Shown here: one piece after another, positions 36,710-47,079 of the stretch
Numbering within the stretch: the stretch's first letter is position 1
Layout: every line of letters starts with the position of its first letter
Assembly: GCA_015680685.1 (NCBI GenBank)
Contig: MNCI01014870.1
Coordinates: 124,001-188,000 of the forward strand
DNA length: 64,000 nt
Source of the DNA: Gnetum montanum
Lineage: Eukaryota; Streptophyta; Gnetopsida; Gnetales; Gnetaceae
Reading direction: 5' to 3'
Program-made: the position numbers and the translations under genes
The notes under the pieces: generated by a model
What the model was told of the DNA's origin: nothing
Seen by the model: only the letters and a program-made list of their open reading frames with translations
Databases searched by the model: none

Positions 36710-38290
36710 CATAGCTATTGCCTAACATTTTACATATGGTTGTGCCACATGGTGTAGGATAAATTCCATGATTATGGCCTTCCATCGGGCTATCCTAATA
36801 CTTTCATATATGTTGGTTGTAATAGCCCGAAGTATGTTATTCTTGTGAATAATGTTTACTTGGCTACAAAACAAGTAATACCTCTATTACTTAAGTGCAA
36901 ATACAAAAGTAAGACAATTTTCTCTACTTCGTTGTATTTGGCTTCATAAGCTATCAAGGCATGACTCAAGTAATAGACAGGGATTTCGAAACTATCATTC
37001 CTCTTTTGACAAAGCAAGGTAGTGATAGACATGTCTGAGGTGGTGAGGTAAATGTAAATGGCTTGTCTCTCTATGGAGTGTAAATAGTAGGAAGATGGAC
37101 AAGCTCTTTCTTAAGTTATCAAAAGCTTCTTCACATTGGTTGGTCCATTCAAAGTTGACTCCCTTTTTTAGCAAGTATTGCATTGGATGCAACTTGTCCG
37201 TTAACCTTGCAATAGATCTTCTTATGAATTGTACCCTACCCTATAGCCCATGTAACTCCTTAAGGTTTGTAGGTGATGCCAGGTTAACAATGGCTTTAAC
37301 TTTATCGGGGTCTACACATATCCCTATTTCTGACACTACAAAACCTAACATACGTTTGGTTTTGACTCCGAAAACATATTTTCTAGGGTTGACGTGAAGT
37401 TCATGTCTACGACATCATTGAATGACCAAGTTTAGGTCATTTTCATGGTTAGTAGCTTTTCTAGATTTAACAGCTATATTATCCACGTAATCATTTAGCT
37501 TCTCTAAAAGGTAATCACTAAAGATGTAGGTCATCACCAGCTAGTATGTTGCTCCTACATTTTTTAGTCCAAAGGACATCATTGTGTAGTAGAAGGTTTT
37601 CCAAGGGGTCAAGAAAATAGTTGCTAGCTAATGTTCCAAGTTTATGTGGATTTGGTTGTAGCCTGAGAACCCATCCATAAAGGTCAGTAAGGCATCACCA
37701 ACCGTAGTATCGATGAGTTGGTCGATGCTAGGCAATGGGAAGTCATCCTTAATTATTACCTTATTTAGATCTTAAAAGTCTATACAAATTTGTATACCTC
37801 CTATTTTCCTAGAAATGATAATGATGTTTGACACCCATTCTGAATAATCAACTGTCTGGATGAACCTAGCTTGGTAAAGTTTAGTGATTTCACTATGCAC
37901 AGCTAAGCTGATCTCTAGTTTGATCTTGCAGGCTTTTTGTTTAACCACCTTGACACATGGGTCTAGTATGATATTGTGTTGTATGATGCATGGGTCTAAG
38001 CCTGGCATATCTTTGTATGACCATGCAAACACTTCAGCATTGTGATTGAGGACTCTAGAGATGCTTTGTTTAACCTATGACTCTAGTAATGAGCTAACTT
38101 TTAATGTTCTTGCCTCCCCTTTGGATGTAGTCATAGGGATTTTGACAAGGAGGTCCTTAGTTACATCCCTGGCTTCTAAATGTAAGGCTTGGACTAGGTG
38201 TTCATGCTAGTCCATGGGTATTTCTAAGGATGCTATGTAGGTGTCACAAGAGGATGGTTCAAAGTCTACCAACTCTACATTCAAGCATCT
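36710..38290 (-). pseudogene. pol: C reverse transcriptase and RNase H
   Basis: On the - strand RT starts near 38030 with FAWSYKDMPGLDPCIIQH and continues with DYSEWVSNIIIISRK and IQICIDF, typical of Tat RT. The first catalytic Asp is kept (FMDGFSGYNQ near 37650). The YxDD loop near 37480 reads YVDNIAVKS, so the second Asp is lost. Then GVKTKRMLGF, FEWTNQCEEAFDNLR (37150) and the RNase H region (ALIAYEAKYNEVEK near 36930). It copied element RNA into DNA; this copy cannot. Confidence 0.85.
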
Positions 38291-38454
38291 CGGAAACCTG
38301 CCATGGGGCCCTGTCAAAATTATGGGCAAACAGAGATCATCATAGGTAGCCATTTTTCCAGACCTACAATAATGGACAAACAAACAAAGTTAAGTGATAC
38401 CTGCTTAAGATGATGACATGCAATGAAATATATGTAGGGTAATTATGTGATGTT

Positions 38455-38630
38455 AAAAAGTAGCCAGTTTAAGGTCTTAGCAAACCTCAACCATGTAAAA
38501 TTGTACATTGAAATTGCTAGTTTAAGGTCTTAGCAGACCACCACTGGGTTTAAAATGTAAAGGGAATGCCAAAATTGCTAGTTTAAGGTTGTAGTGGACC
38601 ATAACTGAGCCACATTGTAAAAAATGAAGT
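38455..38630. repeat. GCTAGTTTAAGGTCTTAGCA repeats, left of the antisense gene
   Basis: Three units of about 60 bp (38462, 38515, 38578), the same repeat family as at 34475-34860 and 42230-42480. Confidence 0.65.
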
Positions 38631-38639
38631 GAAAATTTT

Positions 38640-40190
38640 AGTGCATTTATGTGCTATGTTGCAGTTGTGTGCCATGCTACAGTAGATCCATGCTACACTA
38701 CAAGGTATAGGGGTGTCCCATGCTACACTGTAGGGGATAGGGGCATCCTGTGTTACATGTGAAACATGGGCTGTCCCGCATTATGCATGGGACATAGAAC
38801 ACCCTAAAAAGTAACAAGTGGTGTAACCCTATAAGCTATAAATAGGGGATTACCCATGGTAATCTTGTCACTTTCACTATCATATCTAACACCCAGAGCA
38901 TAGCATGGTTTGGACTAAGAGATAGCATAGCCGTTGCAGCATAGTGGTCAATACATCTGAGTTTGTCAGTAGGACAATGGCACACAGGAGCAAATGTAGG
39001 CATCAAGGCCTTGCCAATGTAGATGAAGGGGAGCACACCCTGTGATGTCTTCCTAAGGCATGCATTGAGGAATGCCAAGAGGCATCATCTACCTAGTAAT
39101 TTGTTATGCTATCCTTGCTTACATTGTACGATTTATTCAGTGGGATTGTCACTATGGTCACCACGCCCTAGTTGCTACGGTTTCTACCATTGCTACATAA
39201 TGAATTATCATTGTTATGGCCTTGACCGTTGCTTTAGCTGCTACGCTATGGCTATTGCCACTCTAGTCCTAGTTGCCATGGTGATCACTACACTATGGTT
39301 AGCATGCAGCACAGGCCTGACCACCATTGTTGGGAATGGATAATGCACCATTGCAAGGGTTTGGGAGGTTTGGGCGGCGTAACACACGTTCAACGTAGTG
39401 TAGCACCCATGGAGGAAATTCTGGTTTGCAAGGTTTTTTTAGGTAATGTAGCACATGTAAGGGGAGTTTTTTTTTGTTTGTATCTTATTCTATTACACTT
39501 CATGTAGTGGGATAGGGTTGGGGTAACAGAAACATTGTATGTTCCTTTTCATGCTATCATTTTTGTCAGCGTGACTGATGGGCTATGTTATGTTTTTAGT
39601 GCTTGTCACACTACTCTACTATGCTACTATTCTTGCTATGCTGCTACACCTATCATACCTACTATATTACTATGTTTGTAACATTGCATGGGATGTAGTC
39701 ATTACACAGCATGTAACACAGCTGCTATGCTGCCCAGGATATGCCCACTACACTACGCTACACATAACGTAGTTGCTACGCTACGCTATGTGTAACACAG
39801 CTACTATGCTATGTAGAGTATATCCATTACATTGTGTCATGTACTATGCTGCTATGTTGTGTGTGACATGGCTACTATGCTATATGAGATAAGCTACAAA
39901 AATGGAACTGATACTTGGTGAAAAATTGGGTTTGTCTCACCGTACTAGGGACATACTGTTTCATACTTGGGAAAAATTTGTACACCAGGGGTTATGCTAC
40001 GCTATTCAGTAACTGTCACTTGAACACTGTACTAAGGCTTTGTGCTATGCCATGTAGGGTTATGTTGAAACCCATCCTAATCATGATTGGGCTGGTAGGA
40101 GTTTTATGCTGCCTAAGTGCCCCTATGGCCAACATCCCCCCTCCCCATGCGTGAGTAAGGAACTAGGAAATCTGGTTTTGGGAAGGTGTG
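38640..40190. other. Segment with GCTACGCTA words and a + strand TATA box
   Basis: TGCTACGCTATG/TAGCATAGC-type words occur through 38640-38790 and 39560-40060. No gene seen on either strand; the 106-codon frame at 39023-39343 is a translation of the repetitive words. Confidence 0.5.
38800..38850 (+). promoter_or_regulatory. Candidate promoter for the antisense gene in C
   Basis: CTATAAATAGGGG at 38836-38848 is a near-ideal plant TATA box on the strand opposite to the element. It is about 1.4 kb before the first antisense exon. Nothing else supports it. Confidence 0.35.
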
Positions 40191-40194
40191 TAGG

Positions 40195-42218
40195 AGTTCC
40201 TAGAGTTCCTCCTTTTCCACTTCAGTGTGATAGTATGGTCACACTTGTTAACCGAGACAGCTGCTCTTCTTGTTGAAATGTTATTCCTCGGGGCAAACTG
40301 AGGCATCTTGAAGTTTATGGCTAATTGGTCTATTGAAAGAGAAGGGGTAGAAGGCTCAAATCGGTGCCCAAGAGGTTTGAGACATTTGTGTTGTATTTTG
40401 GCTATGCCCAAATTTAAATGCTATCATAAATACAACACATTTTTCGTCGCCCGTCACATGAACACTTTCTTCCAGAATCCACTTGGGACCATCTATTGTG
40501 CCGGCAAGTGAGCCCTATGAAGATGTTTTAGACATGTTATATCATTTGTCCTGCATAGTTGAAATGCTTATTGTACTTTTTATGTTACTAGGTTTGTAAT
40601 TGATAAGGATTGTCTTCATGATCACAAGGGGACATTGGCATTGGCCCAAATAGCCTTACAAGAGTTCTCTTTTGTCGAGAACATGCACATTGACATCATA
40701 GAATAGCTTGGGGCTGATTTTAAAACATATCCAACCAAGTATGCTAAGTTCTATATGAAATGCAAGGAACTTGAATGGTTGGATGGCGAATGGATGTCCA
40801 ATTGAGCACTTACTGTGGAGGACTTTCTAGTGGAAATCCCACCATTTCCCATGCCATTCACACCTGGTGTGTTAGATTATGCACTTGTTTTCATGTGTTT
40901 AGGTGATTAATTTTGTTTTTTCCTTTTGTTAATTTTTTCATTGATTATTGCAGTAGCAGGTGAATCCCAAGAGATTATAGTAATCACCTTAGGTCGTAAC
41001 AAAACTAACCTCTTCTTCAAATATGGGGAAGTGGATGAGACACAACGTTGGCTATGCAATGGGGTCCTATCCACCCTTGTTCATAATGTTTAGGAGGTTG
41101 GGCTCATGGATTTATTTTTAGCAGTCAATCCAAGCATCCTGGCTATGGAAATGCTCTCCCTCATTGATCCTTTTTCAGAAAAGGCTAATCGCTTCCACAC
41201 ATGGATTCACAATGTGTGGCTGGTGTTTGAGATTACTAATAGCCTCATTGTAGATCCTTTTAGTGTTTCCTCTGATGGTCTACCTATAGGGGATAAGACT
41301 AGTAAGGATGTAAACCATCAAGGGGATATAGAATAATGGCTAAGGATAAGAAAAAATCAAAAGGGGATTTACATGCATAAGGTCAAGCTAGAGGTAGCCC
41401 ATAAGGTTTACCCTGTCTTCTAGGCTCATGCCTTCCCCAAGCTCCCCTCCCAAGTAAAAATTCTTGGAGTAGAGCAGGCTTGGATTATGAGGGATGTCAT
41501 GGAAGAAGAGACTCACTATAATTGGATCAAGTACCTTTTTGAAGGATTTCGGGCTAAAATGGTTAAGCTTTGTGAGAATCTTGATGCACATTTAAATGTA
41601 CACTTCATCTTCTTTATAGCTTGCCTACAATGGTTTGCTGAATTCCTAGTGGTCCAAGAGAATGGCATCTTGGTGTTGCATGATCACACCCAGATATCCA
41701 AACCATGGATATGCCAAGTATTCCACATCACTCAATCCCAAGACCCCCCAAAAGCTATTGGGGAGTCTATTTTGATAACGATGAAGGATTAGGTGGGATG
41801 ACCATTTCGTGCACTAGATAGCATTGGAGAGGTACCTCCCACTAACATAGGCAATGTGCTAAGGAGGGCATGTCTTATTACTGAAGTGGTGAAATCAAGA
41901 TTACAATGCAAGAAGTCTTGTTTTGTGGTAGAGCCTCCATGCACTATTGAAGAAAGAGGTAGAAAGTTGCAAATCAAGGTCTGTAAATTGCAACTTGAAT
42001 TTGTTGGTAAGTATGGTTAATTTTCTTGTTAGTTACCCCTCCCCCTTTGTGTTAGACTAGCATGCTTACTTTAGATGTGTTTAATGGATGAAGAAGAAGA
42101 AGCTTTGGCCCCTGAGGCAAGGGCCCTTGTTATAGAAGAGGAAGAGACCCTGGCTGTAGAGAAGGAGGCCCCTACCATAGAGGAAGAGGCCCTTGCCATT
42201 GATGATCCTTTCACATAG
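40195..42218 (+). pseudogene. Antisense gene inside C with probable introns, function unknown
   Basis: On the strand opposite to gag and pol, between protease and RT. Exon 1 (about 40195-40507, first ATG 40278) ends NPLGTIYCAGK; a GTGAGC...ACTAG intron of 84 bases (40508-40591) keeps the frame into FVIDKDCLHDHKG. Exon 2 ends at 40902; a T-rich GTGATT...TGCAG intron (to 40953 or 40959) again keeps the frame into GESQEIIVITLGR. Exon 3 stays in one frame for over 1 kb with about six stops, to a GTAAGT at 42007. The last exon (to 42218) is a repetitive acidic tail (EEEEALAPEARALVIEEEE); its join is imperfect. No known domain recognised. Extra antisense genes are reported from several Tat-clade elements, usually near the 3' LTR. 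Confidence 0.55.
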
Positions 42219-42229
42219 TGTGCCCCAGC

Positions 42230-42480
42230 AATAGTTTAGGGCCATTTCGAATCATGCAATATTTTTAGGACATTTAGGGCCATGTAATAGTTTAAGGCCA
42301 TTTTGGGCCATTGCAATGTAATTTCCAAGGGTCAGTTGCCAGTTTTAGGCCTTAGTAGGCCATGGCGATAGTCTATGTCCATTCCAGGCCATGGCAATAG
42401 TTTAAGGCCATTCCAGTCCATGGCAATAGTTTAAGGCCATTCCGGGCCGTGGCAATAATTTAAGGCCATTCCAAGCCATT
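42230..42480. repeat. AATAGTTTAAGGCCATTCCG repeats, right of the antisense gene
   Basis: About six units (CATGGCAATAGTTTAAGGCC) spaced 30-45 bp, directly after the antisense stop codon. Confidence 0.75.
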
Positions 42481-42860
42481 GCTAAGATAATTAATGCAAA
42501 CGATGGTCATGATGCAAATAGTGGACATAATGCAAACAGTGAACATAATGCAAAATCAAGACTAAAGAAACAAGAGTATTAAGGCCAAGAATTCATGGAA
42601 GTGAATTAGAGGTAAACTCTAATTATGCAATTGTTGCCTAACTTGTTGTGGGTTAGGTAGAGCATATGGCTGGGAAGCTTTGTGGTGATATTCATCTATG
42701 TTGTTCTCTGCTGTTTGGAAAGGCAATTTGGCCCAAGTGGTTTCCTAATCTAAGTTGGTAGTTTCGAGTGGCTCATCTGTTGAACATGGAGATTCATTAT
42801 GGATGGGTGATGCATTTTCAAAGATTTCTATCTCTAACCCTTGTTCTATGTCTATATTAT
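42481..42860. other. Short region between repeats and protease of C
   Basis: On the - strand this follows the protease; contains GATTAATGCAAAC/GTGxACATAATGC words near 42500-42550. No independent gene seen. Confidence 0.4.
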
Positions 42861-42867
42861 TTATAGC

Positions 42868-43560
42868 CTAGGGGGCTATTTCGTCATGAAAGATCACCAC
42901 CTCTCCACCTGCACAGGGTAGGTGGATCTCCTGGTGTATTGGTGAGGAGACATCTTTTGATTGGGCTAACCATGACCTCCCTAAGACCAAGTTAAATCTA
43001 AGCATCTCCTCCACCACAATGAATTTTGCTCTGGTGAAAAAGTGGTTCCCCACCACAAAGTTGATGTTAATAGTGCCTTTGACTATGACATGTGCTCCAT
43101 GAAATGATTTCAAATAGGAAGTTATTGTGGGCTTTATTTGATCCACTAGGCCCAACTTGTTAACAATGGGAAATGGGATCATGTTAGTGGTAGCCCCATC
43201 ATCAACATGTACTCTGAGAATTTTGTATTAACCCACTCAAATCATGATAAACATCGGCGCAGTAGTCACTTGACCCTTTTCAGGGTCATCCTTGATGGCC
43301 TTGTCTTGAAATGTTAATTGGGTTGGTCATGGTTCTTCAGCCATAGGGGGAAGCATAACCATGTTAATAGCTTTCTCCTTAGTTGACATGTTTTTGTTTA
43401 CAAGAATAGATGCTAACATGCAAACCAAGGCCTCGCAATGCACCGTAGAGGTCATGATTAAGTCATACAAGCTTAACGTTGTATTCTTTTGCTTCAAAAC
43501 TTGTTCAACTTGTGAAAGTGCATCTAGGAGATCTTGCCCATTATTTGGTTGTTTGCTCAT
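42868..43560 (-). pseudogene. pol: C protease and preceding segment
   Basis: 43560-43327 reads TTLSLYDLIMTSTVHCEALV, the segment before protease in this lineage. Protease follows: HVDDGATTN near 43215 (same active-site word as B), IVKGTININFVVG, LVLGRSWLAQ and HQEIHLPCAGGEVVI, ending near 42868. It aligns with B 5093-4680 throughout, though LGRPW is LGRSW here. It should release Gag and Pol products. A frameshift and stops lie between the two parts. Confidence 0.8.
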
Positions 43561-43599
43561 CTTTTCTTCTTCAATATGTCCTAAAAGGTGAATCTCCCA

Positions 43600-44180
43600 T
43601 GGAGGAGTGGGTTTGGGTTAAATGACAAGTTTTGTTGGCTCAGAGGGTAGTGGTTGTGTGCTACCCATAGCCTTCGATGATGAAGTCATGGGCATGGCTG
43701 ATAGAGGGATGGGCTTAGGGGGACTCAATGCAATGCATTCTCTAGCCAACTTATCTACTACATGATCTTCACATTTCCTTAGATGGAAACATTATGATGT
43801 AGTTCCTATCATTAGACCTTGGGTTGCAGAAGGAGCCGTATTCTTGGACACCTTGATAATGAAAGGTTCCTGAGTTGTTGTGGTAGTCGATGGTGTAGTC
43901 TTAAGCACAAAATGTGGGACTGATGTTCAAGGAGGAACTTTAATGAAAAATGGGATTTGCGACGTGGTTGTTGCCAAAACTGTAGGGTTGCGGGGAGGTA
44001 CACAAACCACAAATGGTTCATGTTTTGAGTCTACATTGTACTTAATGCCAATGGCATTGATAGTGTAACCTGCATTGTTATCATTTAAAGGATCTTTGTA
44101 AACATGCATCGATTGGTTTTCAGGTCAGACAAGATTACTCTCATCCAAAACCAGCTTACCCTAATTGATCATTCATTGAA
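43600..44180 (-). pseudogene. C Gag-protease linker
   Basis: On the - strand EPFVVCVPPRN and IPFFIKVPP (44020-43930) repeat the PFVIKVPP motif of B; a third, more decayed copy (EPFIIKV) lies near 43860. Low complexity otherwise. Confidence 0.55.
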
Positions 44181-44189
44181 TATCATCTT

Positions 44190-46240
44190 TTAGTGCTAAG
44201 CAATAATCTATTTCATGCCCATACACTTGATGATAATCGCAGAAGCACTCTAGTCTAAAGTTCCTAGGTACTGGTGGGTCGTTAAGCGTAACCACAGAGG
44301 GGTCACAAAGGACTTCACAATACCTTTGATTCCATTTAAGAGCCTCCTATGAATCCATTTATGTTGAATGTGCCCAGCTCTTAGCAATTGTTTTAGAAGC
44401 TCAAATGGCTTGATTGGTAATGAAGTATATTTTGAATGGTCCTTGTGCTCAAAATTTGGCCTCGCCGAAGTTTGGGAAATAGTTGCTAAGGTTGAAGTTT
44501 GGCTAGTTCTACTAGGGCTGAGTGTTGTGTTGGTTGTGGCATGAGTTTTATATGCTTTATCCATCTATTTATCCTTGTTGGTTTCATGGCCTATAGCAGC
44601 CACTATGGTTGTTGCGGCTTTGCCTCTCTCCTTGTCCTTCTTTATGTGTGCATTTTTATATGTTATATAGGCTAGATCCCTACTAACTTCCACTGCATCT
44701 TGGATACTCTTGGTTTGAGCAAGCGTCTAACTAAGGGAATGCAAAGCCTAGTATATCTTGGATTTAATGAAAGCATTTACAGCACCTTTGAAAATGGCCA
44801 GTAAATGGGCTTTGACAATATGTTCATGAATTTCATTTAGGGTAGTGCTCCATCGTTGTATGAACTTTTTCACAAATTCTAGTGGCTCTTGTTTAACACT
44901 CATAAGTTAATCCAAAGTAACTTCTAGCTTCAAGTTATACTTAAAGTGAGTCACAAATTGGCTTAAAAATTCTTCCAAGGTTGAGATTGAGGCATGGGGA
45001 AGTGCATGGTACCAGTCTAGGGCTTTACCCTTCAAGGACATGGCAAATATATAGATGATGGCATGAGGCCATGGATGTAGTAGTAGGGATTCAGACCTAA
45101 ATGTAACAAGGTGGGCATTCAGGTCACCCTCTTCATTGTATTTTGTGAACTAGGGCAGTTGTACCCCAGGAGGAAACGTTAGCGCAGGAATAGTTAGACT
45201 AATTGGGTCATCCTAATAGAAGTCCATGACTTAGACTATTTCTGATCTGGTAGCTTTAACCATTTAATATCATCAATAAGGGTCTGGATGAGCTGGAAAG
45301 CTTAGTCCAGACCTAGGGGTGTCACAGGGGGTTGCGGGGCTACTGGAATAGCCATCATCGGTGGTGTTGGTGTGGTTGTCATTCCCATTGGGGGTACTAT
45401 TTCAATAGCCCCTACTAGCGGTGTTGTTTGAGAGGCCCACAACCTAGTAGGTGGTGTCATTGGGGTAGCTGCCATTGGTGGAACTATGGGTGTGTTCATT
45501 TGTCCCATGATTGGAGCAACCCACAATCCCATTTTCAGTTACATTACCTATGGAACTTGGTATGTTTGCAGTTTCATGTATTATTGCATATGAGACAGTT
45601 GGGTTGTAGGAAAAGAGGTTTTTGTTATCCACCATGATGTTGAGGTTGGACCTACTACTGATGGTGGAATGTTTATAGAGGGGGGAATAGAAACATAACT
45701 TACATGAAGCTGTGAGGCAGGCATGGTGTGCACATATGGTAGAATGGATATTATAGATGTTTGGTGTGGAGTTGGAATAGACTGGGAAGGATGACTGGTA
45801 GGAAATGAGGTTGAAGGGCCTGCATGCTAATGTGTTAACATCATTTGGTAACTACCCATCACCAAAGAGGGTCTGGGTAGCAACCATGTCATAGTAGTAG
45901 CAATAGAGGTGGGAAATTGCTACTAGTGTGAATGGGAAATAGAGGTGGAAGGGATATCCATGGCATAGATTGGACCACCACCATCTAAGTGGGAGTGTAA
46001 CTCCTCTTGGCCATCTTGAAAAGGTTCATCATAGTGGGAGGATGTGTTCCGTTCTCTTGACCTACTTAATTGTATAAGTTGGTTTAACACCCATTGATAC
46101 ATTTCAGTCAACAAGATAATGGTATCAAGGATAGGGATGAAGTCCTTCCCATTCTGATGGATGAACTCAAAGTTATGTTTTTCTTCCAATTCATGATGGT
46201 CCAATGGTATATTTACTTGACTTTTTATGCACAAAAAATT
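44190..46240 (-). pseudogene. gag: C gag
   Basis: On the - strand. N-terminal region 46234-45923 and a Pro/Met/Thr-rich region 45635-45302 (VPPMAATPMTPPTR). The capsid signature is near 45150-44960: FTKYNEEGDLNAHLVTF, AMSLKGKALDWYHALP, SISTLEEFLSQF; then an alpha-rich segment to 44250 with ARPNFEHKDHSKYTSLP near 44460. It follows B gag closely (B: KYNGEGNPNAHLVTF). Stops are mostly TAG. No zinc knuckle recognised. Confidence 0.75.
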
Positions 46241-46299
46241 ACATCACTCTTCATCTTGAGGCAAAATTTTGTGCAATTACTGTCGTAGTCTAAGGAACT

Positions 46300-47056
46300 A
46301 CTGTTGTACTAGCACTAGGCTAGGTAGTTGCTCAAGACCTACCATATGTTGGACAGAGTAGGATATCTCCAAGTTCGAGGTGGAAACTAAAGTGGTTTCT
46401 AGATTCATGTTTTCTGCACGAAAGAGCTATAAGAGGGAGAGATACATATGATAAATAGTTGAAAATCAGTAGGTTTTCATGCTAAATGACAACGTAACGT
46501 AGTGGACAGCATATCGTATTAGACAACATAACGCAGTGGAAGCACTACATTAATAGGATTGCTATGCTACATGGGGTGTAGGTACCATAATGCAATAGAT
46601 GGTCAGTGTATCATAGTGGATAGTGTAGGAGCTACTACACTGATAGGGTTACTACACTACACAAAACATAGATAGTGTAACACAATAGATAGGCAACGTA
46701 ACTCAGTAGATAGTCTAGCGTAACAAAGTGAGTAGTCAACGTATCACAATAAACTATTCGAAAAATGCTATGTTCATGGGGTTACTATTCTAGGCAAAAC
46801 ACTGGTAGCATGACACAATAGACAATTTTGGACTTGCTACACTGACAAGGATACCATGCTACATGGGACATAGGCAACATAACACAACAGACTATTTTGG
46901 GCTTTCAACATCAAGGTTCTAGAGGAATCATCATAGCAACCAATCTACACCACCCAATGCGTAGACAACCATAGGGGTGTGACGTCTATGCTAGCAGGTT
47001 ACTAGTAACTGGGTACATATAGCATGCAAGGTTACCCATGACATAGGGAAGCGAAA
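46300..47056 (-). other. 5' leader of C with GTAACxxAGTxGATAG words
   Basis: Between primer site and gag. 46490-46900 repeats a word like CAACGTAACxCAGTxGATAG and CTACACTGATAGGGTTACTA in irregular units. No gene. Confidence 0.55.
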
Positions 47057-47057
47057 G

Positions 47058-47074
47058 CCCTCCTTCTAGCACCA
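47058..47074 (-). other. Primer binding site of C
   Basis: TGGTGCTAGAAGGAGGG on the - strand, five bases inside the 5' LTR. The B copy is the same apart from two bases. Unlike the tRNA-Asp site of D and A2. tRNA not assigned. Confidence 0.75.
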
Positions 47075-47079
47075 AAAAC

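Noticed and set aside
39023-39343. 106-codon + strand frame in C
   Set aside because: Cys/Tyr-rich translation of GCTACG-type words; no counterpart elsewhere.
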